This document shows positions 33,018 through 43,800 of a stretch of 64,000 nt of DNA, in pieces. Under the pieces are notes generated by a model. The model saw only the letters and a program-made list of their open reading frames with translations, had not been told where the DNA came from and did no database searches. Made by a program: the position numbers and the translations under genes. Each line of letters opens with the position of its first letter. Position 1 is the stretch's first letter. This stretch comes from Dipteris shenzhenensis (taxonomy: Eukaryota > Polypodiophyta > Polypodiopsida > Gleicheniales): assembly GCA_047967505.1 (NCBI GenBank), contig CM106539.1; one strand, 5' to 3'.

Positions 33018-35635
33018 GTATATATATACCTTTGTAAGACTATAAGTCCAATCATACAAATTTAGAGTTTTTATTGTTCTAAAGATAAAAAATCTACACA
33101 GAAAATAAAAGAGAAAATGAAAGAGAAGGAAAAACAGGTAAACAAAAGCTTATGAAAAACAAAAGGAAGACATACTTAGCAAGCAAAGCAACACTTATGT
33201 CGTCATCAATGCCCAAGCATAAGCAGCTATACTGGATTTCTAAAGGCCCACGGAGTCTCTTGGGCAAACCCAGTGCTTACTAAAATACGTCAAATAAACA
33301 AAAGAGAAAGAAAACAAGAGATAAAGAAGAAACAAAGCAGGTGACTAGGAAAAAATAAACAAGTAAGTCAAGAAACAAAATCTTCCAAAACATAGAAAGC
33401 TAAATGGCCCTTTACACTTATGTATTGTTTCCTACAAAGAGACAAAAATACATTTCTAACTTGGAAAGCATACTCTATTTTGAAACTAAAAGAAAAACGG
33501 GCTATTCACCCCCCGCTTTTTGTTTTCAGCTTATGTTCAATTATTCTAAACATATCTAAGGCCGACACACCATAGATAAAAGACTTCATATCTAAGATTG
33601 TGCGTACTTTTTTCATTATTTTCCTTGGATTATACCTCTTATGTAATAGTAAAGTGATCAAATTACTACATTGAGTGATAAAAGACTCCTTAGTTGTACA
33701 AAGGTGAAAAAATCTATGGAATTGGAAAGAAATGACTCCATATTTTGCCAAATCAGAAATGTTTGAGTCAATGTGAGGCATTTTTATAATGTGTAAACCA
33801 CTATATTCAGGTTGTTCACGTTTATCGTATATATCAACCTCTAATCCTATGGTAGATTGAGAAAGTCTAAGATCTAAGAAAACATAAGAATCCCCTCTTG
33901 AAGTGTAGTTCAGTTCACAAGAGTCACGAGGATAGATTCCTTCTCCAAAAGCACTAGTGCCTTTGTACCTAAAGTCTTGAAAGTTAGGAACATCTGGTAC
34001 AAATAAATCATCTATAAAATGCCTAACTTGGCAAAGCTTATGTAAAATGATAGGGCAAGTATTTATAGAAATAAGACATTGCATAAACTCAAATTCACAC
34101 GTGAAAAGATAAAAGTTTGCTAAAAAGACGACACAATTAGTGCCCATGGGGATTCCTATAATTTGTTGAAACAAAGAATCACCTATTGTGATGTAAAGAT
34201 TATCTAAAAGAAAGATCCAAGAGCGATCTTCCCCACTTACTACCTTTGTGTATCTTTTCTTTTTAGAACCTATGTCATGATCTTTATTTTTTAGCCACAA
34301 AAAGTCAAAGCATAAGGCTGTTTTCTCAACTTTTAGCACTTTGCATCTATCTTTATCAAATCTCAGCTTGAAAACTTCAACCACTAGCTTTTTTATTCTA
34401 AACTTCAGGTCTTACAGCTCGATCTTTATGTAAAGCATGGTAAAATTATAGGTTTAAAGGAGAATAGGAGACTCTTTTTCTTGAATGCTTCGAAAGGAAT
34501 TAAAATATTTTACAACACGAATCACTCCTATAGAGTCGTTTAAAATCCAGCTTGAGTACGAGGGGACATCTGCCTCTTTTAATAAGTCCCTCCAAAGTTC
34601 ATGGACACTAGGCAACATGGCTTTAAAGCAGTAGCTTAGCCATTTAGAGACATCTGTCAAAGTAGTCTCACAAGCAGCGGCAATAAATCTTGGCTTTTTA
34701 GGAGTTTTGTGAAACTTCCAAGCAGCACACAGAAAAGGTATACTTGGATTGCAAACAAACCTAGAAGACTTGCAAAAACTCTGATGTTTTGAGATCAAAT
34801 CCTTTTGAGAAACTAAGTCAAGGGCGTAAGTTTTGGTAGACGAGTTCACTTCTCTCAAAAGACATTCTCAGTAAAACTTTTGCCAAATAAAAACCAAGTT
34901 ATTGAAACATTTGTCCATATAAGAAATGACAAAATTCCTATGGAATTTTCGAAGAGTTTCATCTTCTTTAGAAAGATGTTTACTTTGCTTTGAGCAATTA
35001 ACCGAAGGGACTTCTTCTAGTTTCAAAGCAACTTTCTTCAAAATCTTCCCTTTCCATTCTGATAAGATATTTTGAACTCCTAAACATTCTTCTAATTGCA
35101 AAACAAACTTTGAGATTCCCTTATCAATAGCTTTTAAAAGGCAAGACTCTTTAAAAGAGTACAATCGAAATTTCGTGCCTTTCATGAAAAGGTCTCTTAA
35201 GTTACTAGAAAGCAGAATTGAGATATCAGTTGTGACTACATGTCCTAAATCAGCATCAATAAAGCTTTGGAATCTCTTACTTTTACAACAACAAGGTTCT
35301 CTGAGGATAGAAGATTTTAAATGCTCAGAAAGCCTTTTACCTATCTCTCCATAGTTAAAAGCCTTTTTTCCTAAAGTTTTTACATACTTCCAAGCTACTA
35401 CTGGATGAATTCTTCTCACAAAATGAGGGAGAGAATCCATTACTTCAGGAGACTTTAAAATTGAGTTTAAGCCTATCTTGTCAAGTGACGGAGAAGTAAA
35501 AATTCAAATCAAGAGTTCCTTATTTAGATAGACTTCTTTACTTTGAAAGGAAGCTTTTACTTTCAAGAAGCGATCCAACAAAGTTTTAAGTTGTATATAA
35601 TGGAGCTTATTTAGATTCAAATCCTCAAAAGAGAA
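33018..35635 (-). mobile_element. Penelope-like retroelement (EN not seen, probably 5'-truncated)
   Basis: A 2,618-bp insertion in gypsy L flanked by the 6-bp duplication GAAAGT (33012-33017 and 35636-35641). It encodes a reverse transcriptase unrelated to copia, gypsy or plant L1/RTE. Coding sequence starts at the very 5' edge without an obvious start codon, as expected from 5' truncation. About 490 bp of 3' untranslated sequence follow, ending in an alternating TA stretch. The last 45 bp or so match a second insertion at 63701-63756. No GIY-YIG endonuclease is visible. Assignment to the Penelope-like group rests on RT motifs recalled from animal and protist elements. Confidence 0.72.
33506..35635 (-). 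pseudogene. Penelope-like reverse transcriptase, single frame with stops
   Basis: About 700 codons all lie in one minus-strand frame, interrupted by five or so stops (near 35504, 34868, 34454 and 34405) but by no detected frameshift. The N-terminal half has HVVTTDISI, KGTKFRL and an FHRNFV...NNLVFI block. The middle has WKFHKTPKKPRFIAA. Motif A is NFTMLY where an Asp is expected at the first position. Motif B is QQIIGIPMGTNC (34168-34130). Motif C is RHFIDDLF with Asp-Asp codons at 34022-34017. Downstream are IYDKREQ, HIDSNIS and YGVISFQ. This order matches a family of stand-alone RT proteins abundant in aquatic invertebrates and is rarely noted in plants. It ends at SGG-stop at 33506. The function would be target-primed reverse transcription; this copy is dead. 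Confidence 0.75.
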
Positions 35636-35893
35636 GAAAGTGATCCCTTTCTTCTGTAAGGCATGTAAAGGAATGCAATCTCTACAAAATACCGAATGGA
35701 CCTCTTGTGATACGAGCACAAGCCCAAAAAGCTGCGTACTTCATGGATGTTCTTCAAGTGTGGCCAATTCTTCATGGCATCTACCTCGGCAAGGTCCATC
35801 CTAACTCCATCCTTGGAAACAATGTGCCCGAGAAAATGGATCTCATGCATGGAAATTTTACTTTTCTTAGCATTGGCACTAGAGTAGAGTAGG

Positions 35894-36304
35894 ATCACAA
35901 GAGTTGGTATGCTCACACACATGGACAGTTTGCAAGCTTGGGTCAAGGCCAAGCTAATCTATGACCTTGGATTGGTCACATGTTTTCATATAGCCAAGGA
36001 CTTCAACATGACATCCGGACGACACAAGTTACCATGGCTGGCCTTGACCTCATCTATGGCGCTAGAGGTAGAGGGGGATCACAAGAGTTGGCATGCTCGG
36101 ACACACATGGTTTGCAAGCTTGGGTCAAGGCCAAGCTAACGTATGATCCAAAGTTAGGGCATAATGTAACCTAGTGTGGATGAGGTTGAGCTTTGTGGAT
36201 TGGGCTACTCAAGGACAAAGGCTTGGCTATTCCAAGACTAGCAAAGCTAATTAGGAAAAAGCATGGCTTGAAGTAAAGCTAAGCTATTTTATGCATGAAG
36301 CTTA
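35894..36304. repeat. Two direct copies of a segment of about 184 bp
   Basis: GATCACAAGAGTTGG...CAAGCTTGGGTCAAGGCCAAGCTAA occurs at about 35893-35960 and again at about 36077-36140, roughly 184 bp apart. No coding potential is seen. The segment lies between gypsy L and copia D and provides the GCTTA target site of D. Confidence 0.7.
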
Positions 36305-36584
36305 TGTTAGAATTATCATTACATTCTAGGCAATGGCCAATGTAATGTAATAAGCGGGTTAGGGGCACTTTTCCCTCTTAGAGGTTTTTTTCCCTAACCA
36401 TAGTCTAATCTCTAACTACGGTTAATGATTAGATAGCGGTTTGTCACTTAGACAAAACCCTCATCTCTTGTTTTGTACTTCACTTCATTTCAGCACACTT
36501 TGGGAGTGACCTACGTTCAACTCACTCTCTACTTGGTCACTCTTGCTCTTGCTCTCATTGTTTCTCACATTTGGTATCAGAGTA
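36305..36584 (+). repeat. 5' LTR and primer site of copia D
   Basis: 265-bp LTR from TGTTAGAATTATC to TTTCTCACA, a 2-bp spacer, then TGGTATCAGAG at 36572-36582 (initiator tRNA-Met site). Confidence 0.9.
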
Positions 36585-37507
36585 GCTCGCCTTCCCAGAG
36601 CTGCTCCTTGCTTCCGGCTTCCAGCTCCCGCACTTCAGCTCCAACACTTCCATCCATATAGTCCGTACGACTACTAATTTCATACCTACATTCGTACTTC
36701 CATCACCATCAACGTCCGTACAACGGCGTCCATACCACCGTACCTTTCTGTCAACGCGGTCCATATTTCCTACAAACTAAAAATCTGTACAACTCTTATG
36801 TTGTACAAATCCACAACATCCCGTACCTGCACATGTGACGCCATCGTCCATACTCCATACAACTGTAGTCGTCCGTACTTTCGTATAAGCGTATAGTCAT
36901 CCGTACACTGTATGAATACTATATTGATCATACACTGACAGTGTCGTACTATCAGCTCGTTGCAAGCTGAAGGTGTCCATACACTTCCGTTGCAGGGCCT
37001 TCTATGCAAGTTTCATTCTTGCATGCACTTAGGCAATTAGTTTTTTTTGTAGGCATTTTTTGAAAATAGCCATTGTTTGGCTTAGATCTTGCAAAGAATT
37101 TGGGGCATTCTGTATTTGTGGACAGACATTCCAGTTGGTTTGCAGGTTGTCCGAAAAATTTGAGGCTTTTGTAATTACACTACAATTTTGCAATGAGCTT
37201 TGGGGCTTTTTTCAAGCAGAGTGCAAATTGTGCAACATTTGGGATTTTCATATCATTTCCCTCTCTTGTATGCAATTTTCCACACGAAATTTGAGCTTTT
37301 ACATTTGGGATACGATTTTACAAGTAAAAGAGCATTTTGGAAGTTTGTAAGCATTTCTAAACTCAATACGAGTCAATTTGCAGACTTTAGCCACTTTTTG
37401 CAAATTCTATTTGCAGATTTTTTAGGCATTCAACAATGCATTTTGAGGCCTTGTTAGACTATGACAGTATTTGTCACTGAGGGCAAATTTTCTTTGGCGA
37501 ATTTTAT
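36585..37507 (+). other. Leader of copia D with CCGTAC motifs
   Basis: A 920-bp untranslated leader. The first 400 bp carry about nine scattered CCGTAC/CCATAC motifs (e.g. GTCCGTACAAC). The second half is T-rich with recurrent TTTTGAGGC/TTGGGGC and GCAAATTTT-type segments. Similar CCGTAC and GGGGCTTTTG motifs recur in the leader of K near 62500-62960. No ORF is supported. Confidence 0.6.
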
Positions 37508-37613
37508 ATGGCTCAGAACAACCCCAATGAAGTGTTCGAAGTCTCACATAGGAGGATGAGTTGGATGGCACCAACTACTCCTTGTGGAGTTTTATGGTTC
37601 GCAATATCTTGGT
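37508..37613 (+). pseudogene. Copia D gag N-terminus, cut by C
   Basis: The ATG at 37508 starts MAQNNPNEVFE. After a frameshift the gag signature LDGTNYSLWSFMVRNIL appears. The sequence stops at 37613, where the LTR of copia C begins. Confidence 0.8.
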
Positions 37614-37976
37614 TGTTGAGATATCGAGCTCCACTCATAATATGCTAGGGTGACCGTTGTGCATTTATGTCACCGACTTGTTAGCTGCAGATGCGGTTGA
37701 TACACCACCCATGAATAATAGTTCAATGACAACTATCCTTATGTACTCTAGTTCGTGGCTCAGTTAGTATGCCACCTTAGTTAGCTGAGTTTGGTTTGAG
37801 ACCCACATATAGGATTCTTCTATTTCTTTGTACTAGAGTTCTTTTGGCTTTCACAACTAAGAAGAGGAAAACTGTTTTCCGCCTCGACCTTTATGTATTC
37901 CCCCATTATGTATGTGAGAAAGCCGCAAGTGAGACTCCTTCCTTCTCTCCCATTATCTTCACATGGTATCAGAGCC
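37614..37976 (+). repeat. 5' LTR and primer site of copia C
   Basis: 350-bp LTR from TGTTGAGATATCGAG to ATCTTCACA, then TGGTATCAGAGCC at 37964-37976. It matches the minus-strand LTR at 295-646. Confidence 0.93.
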
Positions 37977-38505
37977 TGGTTCGTGCTAAGGAGCTCAAGA
38001 AAGCAAACCAAGTTCGCAGTGTCCTGATAAGAGGACCAGTGTTGCTTTCCTTTTTCGAGTTTGGGAGCAAATCTCTACAAGTAGCACAGTCGAAAAGTGC
38101 AAGAGTGCATTGTCTCAGATTGAGACGTCCTTCGCGGTGTGGCAAGAGGGCATTATATGCTATGGACAAGAACAAAGCCCTTGATCACTTTATTTTTTCG
38201 ATTCGAGGCCATTTCGGGACCCGTTTTAGAGACGGAAGCTCTCCGCAAGCATTGAGAAAAAGGCACTATTTTTGCTGTGCGACCACTGCTCTGTAGGTCG
38301 GTAAAAAGTTATCGCAGAAATTGCATCGTATGCCTGTGCGCAGAGATATTAGAAGTTACAGAATCATCCTTATTGCCTATTGATGTAAAATCGTCACTAA
38401 AAAGTGACTGTGTGGTCAAATACCACTTTCGTCAGTTTTGCAAATTTACCCTTGTGAGGCAAAAGCTGTGTTTTTTACAGTGTGAATATTTTGCAGTTAT
38501 CTGTA

Positions 38506-41500
38506 ATGGCATCTGATTCTCTTTCACAGATTGTCACTGAAAAGCTTGCCAAGAACAACTTCCAAGCATGGAAGTTTAAAATAACGAATTTCCTTATGAA
38601 AAAAAGCTATTAGGAGTTCATTACAAGAAATGAAGAACCAGTTCTTTCTAATGTTCCCAATCAATAGGAAATGCAGGCATTTAAAGGATGGCATGAGAGA
38701 GCCAGAAAAGTTATGTATTGGCTGTCTATCAGTATTTCAGATTCTATGATTGTGCATATTCAGGATGCAAGTACGCCAAAGGACGCATGGGATACTTTGA
38801 CAAAAATATACAGCACAAATACGCAAGCCAAGAAAATGCAGCTCAAGCAAGAGTTGCACAATGTGCAGAGAGAAAATATAAGCATCAATGACTACCACAT
38901 GAAGGTGAAGAAAATTGCAGATGCACTTACTTCCATTGGGTCGCCAGTGAAAGATTATTATTTAGTTTCTGTGACCTTGAATGATCTAGAAAAGAATTAT
39001 GCACAGTTCCGGACATCCATTGCCGTATGTGAAAAATTTCCTGATTTTGAAGAGTTGTTTGCTCTTCTAATTTTTGAAGAACAAAGAAATGATGGTGCAT
39101 CTTCTTCAGGAGGAACTTCAAAAGAAATTGTCTTCTACTTAAATGCTGGAAGAGGTAGAGAAAGAGGTAGAGCAGGACGATCTGGAGGCCGTGGTAGAAA
39201 TCAGAATATGCCGTAAAGTCAAGAAAACCAGTCCTATGAAAGAGGTTGAAGCAAGTGCTACAGTAGTTTACATAATGAATACGACTCCCACTACAGCAAT
39301 ACATGGCATGACGCCAGAGGAGATGTATACTGGTAGGAAACCAGATATTTCTCATTTAAAAATTTTTTTACATTGCCTATGTTCATGTACCAGATGAGTT
39401 GAGGTCCAAGTTGGATCCAAGAGCTGAGAAGTGCATCTTTATTGATTATTCTCTGCAACAGAAGGATATAGATGCTATAACCCTTCTCATAAGTTTACAG
39501 TGAGCATAGACGTTTTTTATGAGATAAGAAGGTATAAACCAGTAAATGTGATTGATGATACAAATGCACAAAATGGTAATGCTGCACAGAATTCACAGCA
39601 ACAATCACAAAATATTAGTGGACCTGCACTGTCCTCTAGCAGTGGTTCACATATTTCGCCATGGACAGGTAGATTGAGATCAAGAGAATCTCCTCAAAGC
39701 AATGCAGATAGTGGTATACAGGTACCACGAAAAGGAAAAGAAAAGATAAATCAACCCATGTTTGATGTGAATACAGGTCACTCTTATGTGGATGGTGAAT
39801 CCAGTGACTCAGAACAGAGCATTGATGATGAGTTGGGTATTCCTTCTGTTGTTACACCTAGAATAAGAAAGACCATGGATGTTTTGAGAGCATCTGGAAG
39901 TGAGCCTATTTTGCGCAAGTCCACCAGAGCTAAGTATCCTGTGGATAGACTGAAATATGATGGATTTACAGCCATTCACTATGCCTATATGGTCAAAGTG
40001 ATACAGGAACCAAAACCCACTTCTTTTAAGCAAGCCATGGGAAAATAAAAATGGGAGAAAGCCTTGGATGAAATGGATGCCTTGGAAGCAAATGCTACAT
40101 GGGAATTGATGTCTTTGCCTAAAGACAAGAATGCAATTGGTTGTAAGTGGGTTTATAAAGTGAAGCACAATGCAAATGGTTCTGTGAACAGACACAAAGC
40201 AAGATTAGTTGTCAAGGGGTATGCACAAACATATGGCATTGATTATGAAGAAACATTCAGTGCGGTTGCAAGGATGACAACTGTAAGAGCAATCATTGCC
40301 ATGGCTGCATCAAAGGGATGGTCTTTACATCAGATGGATGTAAAGAATGCCTTCTTGCATGATGATGATTTGCAAGAAGAGGTCTTTATGGAGCAGCCAC
40401 CAGGTTATGTTCATGTTGTTCATCTTGAGTTTATTTGCAGGTTGAAGAAAGCCTTATATGGCTTGAAGCAAGCACCTAGAGCATAGTCTGACAAGATAGG
40501 ACAGTATCTTGTCACTATTGGCTTTCAAATTTCCAAGACAGATTTCCCACTTTATGTGAGAAAAACAGAGAAACGTATTATGCTGCTTGCCATTTATGTT
40601 GATGATTTGATCATCACAAGTGATAGTAATGAAGATATCCTTCATGTGAAAATGCTATTGAAGCAAAAGTTTGAGATGAAGGATTTGAGAGAGCTGCGTT
40701 ATTTCTTGAGCATTGAGGTGATTAGATCACCAAGTGGAATACGACTCTTGCAGAGGCAGTATGGATTGAACATGCTGTCCAGATATGGGATGACAGGATG
40801 TAAGCCTATTTCAGTTCCTTTGGAGCAGAATGTGAAGCTGAGCGCAGAGGCAAGTGAACGTCTGAAAGACCCTACTATGTACAGACGCATAGTAGGAAGT
40901 TTGATTTATATGACTATTACCAGGCCAGATTTGAGCTATGTTGTTGGATTGGTAAGTCACTTTATGCAGGCTCCACGAAAACCGCATTTGGATGCGGCTA
41001 GACGCATACTCAAGTATGTGAAGTCCACATTGTAGTATGGACTATTTTATGAGGCTGGGGTTCAAATACAGTTACATGGATACACTGATGCTGATTGGAC
41101 TAGTAGTATTTCTGATAGACGATCTACTAGTGGATATGTGTTCTCTTTTAGAAGTGATGCAATCACTTAGAGCAGCAAGAAACATTCTACAATTGCCTTA
41201 TCGAGCACAGAGGCCGAGTACAAGGGTGCAGCAATGACTGCATGTGAGGTAGCTTGGTTGCATAAGCTACTTTATAATATGCATCAATCTAAAGATGGGC
41301 AAGTTGTCATTTATTGTAACATGAGCAATATACACTTGGCAAATAACCCAGTCTATCATGCTAAAACAAAGCACATTGAGGTGCATTATCACTATGTGCG
41401 GGAGAAGGTTTTACTAGGTCTTATTGATCTAGTTTATGTCAGCACAGAGGATCAGGTAGCTGACATATTCACAAAGGCATTGGGTGCAGAGAAGTTGCGT

Positions 41501-41510
41501 AAGTTCAAAG
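38506..41510 (+). pseudogene. Copia C gag-pol with large internal deletion
   Basis: The gag ATG at 38506 (MASDSLSQIV) aligns with the gag of B. In-frame stops lie near 38610 and 38668, the first where B has Trp. At about 39245 the sequence jumps from the RG-rich linker to VVYIMNTTPT, late in integrase. Compared with B, about 1.25 kb is missing. RT, with [15 protein letters not shown] and IYVDDLIIT (about 40590), and RNase H, with SSTEAEYKG and KHIEVHYHYVREK, remain. They carry further stops, several of them TAG where B has TGG. The copy is non-autonomous. Confidence 0.92.
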
Positions 41511-41603
41511 ACCGTTGTGCATTTATGTCACCGACTTGTTAGCTACAGATACGGTTGGTACACCACCCATGAATAATTGCTGGATGACAGCTATCCTTAT
41601 GTA
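41511..41603 (+). repeat. Remnant of the copia C 3' LTR
   Basis: ACCGTTGTGCATTTATGTCACC to CTATCCTTATGTA matches 37665-37757 of the 5' LTR with about ten differences. It is fused directly to the RNase H coding region, so the polypurine tract and LTR start were deleted. Confidence 0.88.
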
Positions 41604-41844
41604 GTTGGCAGACATCTTTAGGATTAGGTCAATGGAGATGAAGCAAGACAAGATAGAGTGGCCACACCTATCACTCCTACAACTGGAGACAAGATAGAGT
41701 GCACAAGCTCTTTTAATGATTTCTCTCTGTCAAGAGGTTCATTATACCTCACATTCGGTCATGCAAGACATCAAAGGTAGCTTCGGAGATGCTAGAGAGT
41801 ATGTTTATAACAAGAAACGATGCCAGAATTTCCTTTTAAAAGCA

Positions 41845-42350
41845 AGAAAGAAAGAAAGAAAGAAAGTTTATTAAAGTCTTCGGAAGACCGATGGGTCTAT
41901 GAGACTGTGAAAATCTTGATACAACAAGCTGTGATAGTGGAGCTACTAAACGAGCGTCCATACCAATGCAAAATGCAAAATGACAGTACTAAGTCCTAAG
42001 TACAACATAGTCATGTCAATGATCGACTATATATCAATCTCAGCATCATCATCAATATCATCATCATCCCCACCAACAGCAAGATATCAGGATGGATGAG
42101 GCAATGGAGGCATGAAGTCGACAATAGAGTGATGTTGGCTACTCAGAGGTGCGGTCCTGGCACGTCTCCTGGTCGTAGCTGTGCGTCTAACCAGCGCTAC
42201 TGTGACCCCCGTCGGTCAGGCTCCAACTCTAAGCAAGGAGGGGATGTCTCGAAGTGTGATCTGTGTGTCGACCCTTTGTCTGAGCTATCGGGTCACGGGC
42301 TCCGAGTCACAATCATGTTGAGGCCTCATCTCGTTAGGGTCCATGTGATC
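41845..42350 (-). mobile_element. LINE-type 3' end, copy 1 (CTTT tail)
   Basis: Read on the minus strand, this segment ends GGTCTTCCGAAGACTTTAAT, then AAAC and a (TTTC)n tail at about 41870-41848. The same ending occurs at 55441-55500. A 3' terminus with a simple-sequence tail suggests a 5'-truncated non-LTR retrotransposon or a SINE sharing its tail. The right (5') limit is approximate. No coding region was seen. Confidence 0.55.
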
Positions 42351-42399
42351 TAGCTGAAAAAACTCCGTGATAAAGCTCTCAAAGGGATCAACCGAGGAA

Positions 42400-43500
42400 G
42401 AAGTCTAACAAAGCCTTTATATGGGCTGAAACAAGCCCCACGTGCATGGTATGCCAAGATTGATGCATTCCTGACAAGGGGTTACATAATAGTCCCACGG
42501 AAAGCACCCTCTACATCAAGAGGGATGGGGGGGATTTTTTTGTCATCATTCTTTATGTAGATGCCATGCTGCTTAAAGGGTCAAATGAGGATATAATTGC
42601 AAATTTCAAAGCTGAGTTGAAATATTAATTTGACATGACAAATTTGGGCATGTTAAATTTTTATTTGGGGATCCAGTTTATACAAGACAAGTGTGGCATC
42701 GTTATGTCTCAATCCAAGTATGTGCAGAAGCTCTTGGATAGGTTCAACATGCACGATTGTAAGCCTATTGCCACTCCCATGGGGCCGAGGCTGAAGCTTA
42801 CTATGTATGATGCTAGTGAATCAGTGGATGTCACACTTTACAGTCAGGCTGTTGGATGCCTCATCTACTTGTGCAATTCATGGCCCGATATTCAGTATGC
42901 AGTATCTCAGGTGAGCAGATAAATGCATAGCCCAAAGACAACACATTGGCAGGTTGTAAAATGCATCTTCCATTATTTGCAAGGCACAAAGCCTTTTGGC
43001 TTGATGTTTCCCAAGGGGGTGACTTGTAGATGCATTCTTACAGTGATTCACATTGGGCTCGAGACTATGATACCAGGCAGTCCACTAGTGGTAATTGTTT
43101 CTTTTTTGGCAAAGCTTGCATTTCTTGGTTGAGCAAGAAGCAATCTGCAGTGGCTACTTCCTCATGTGAAGCCGAGTATATGACAGCTTTCACAACGACA
43201 ATTGAGTGTGTTTGGCTGTGACGTTTGTTCGCTGATCTTCGTCTCTTATTAGAGGGTCCTTCTCGAATTCTCACTGATAATCAGAGTGCTATAGCAGTGG
43301 CAAAGAATCCTGTGTTTTATGCTCGCACGAAACATATTGAGATTCATTATCATTATGTCAGAGAGAAGTTGCATGCAGGGGAGATCAATATCATCTATGT
43401 CAACACATGATAATGTTGCACAGATCTTCACCAAAGCACTTCCACGTGAGAAGTTTGAGGCATTTCCCAGTGCCCTAAACTTATCTCCTTTTGGTGATTG
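42400..43500 (+). pseudogene. Copia D RT (C-terminal part) and RNase H
   Basis: Starts at [19 protein letters not shown]. Motif C reads YVDA instead of YVDD (about 42553-42564). LNFYLGIQF, KYVQKLLDRFNM, AVGCLIYLCNSWPDIQYAV, SDSHWARDYDTRQSTSGNCFF, SSCEAEYM and HARTKHIEIHYHYVREKL-type blocks follow, in at least three frames. Stops occur at about 42627, 42920 and 43219. It is the right-hand half of D's polyprotein and is dead. Confidence 0.88.
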
Positions 43501-43530
43501 ATCACTACCTCGTACACCACATTGACACTG

Positions 43531-43800
43531 CAAGGGGGTGTTAGAATTATTATTATATTCTAGGCAAGGGCCAATGTAATGTAATAAGTGGGTTAGGGAC
43601 ACTTTCCCTCTTAGAGGTTTTTCCCCTTAACCACAGTCTAATCTCTAACTACAATTAGTGATTAGATAGGGTTTTGTCACTTCAACAAAATCCTCATCTC
43701 TTGTTTTGTACTTCTTCATTTCAGTACACTTTGGGAGTAACCTACGTTCAGCTCACTCTCTACTTGCTCACTCTTGCTCTTGCTCTCATTGTTTCTCACA
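43531..43800 (+). repeat. Polypurine tract and 3' LTR of copia D
   Basis: CAAGGGGG at 43531-43538 is followed by TGTTAGAATTATTATTATATTC. The LTR ends TTTCTCACA at 43800, then GCCTA. It differs from the 5' LTR by about 20 substitutions and small indels. Confidence 0.9.

Larger units (their letters stand above)
32800..35893 (-). pseudogene. Ty3/gypsy L pol fragment (RT thumb to RNase H), split by an RT element
   Basis: The minus-strand segment 35893-35642 encodes the C-terminal RT region: HFLGHIVSKDGV, KNIHEVRSFLGLCSY, LQKKGITF. The segment 33011-32800 continues with RWGPKELVAFDLLKEKL, LRKPFAVQADA and LMQDGRVVIYEGRVL, the start of gypsy RNase H. The two halves join within one conserved motif when 33018-35635 is removed. 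Stops and a frame change occur. No LTRs were recognised for this fragment. Confidence 0.85.
37614..41603 (+). mobile_element. Copia C: internally deleted relative of B, inserted in D
   Basis: It has a complete 5' LTR (37614-37963), primer site, leader and gag, then a deletion that removes zinc knuckle, protease and most of integrase, then RT-RNase H. The 3' LTR survives only as 41511-41603, lacking its first 50 bp or so, the polypurine tract and everything after about position 140. The coding sequence is clearly related to B along its length. Confidence 0.9.
36305..43800 (+). mobile_element. Copia D: old element, gutted and filled by C
   Basis: LTRs at 36305-36569 and 43539-43800 share roughly 92% of positions by eye. 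They are flanked by GCTTA (36300-36304) and GCCTA (43801-43805), a target duplication with one change. A leader and the first gag codons (37508-37613) remain on the left, and RT/RNase H (42400-43500) on the right. Between them are copia C, a LINE 3' end and unidentified sequence. Most of gag, protease and integrase has been lost. Confidence 0.88.

Noticed and set aside
33018-33500. Hammerhead ribozyme in the 3' part of the Penelope-like element
   Set aside because: Such elements often carry one, and a GATGACGA string is present near 33200, but the full conserved core (CTGATGA with GAAA and matching stems) could not be assembled.
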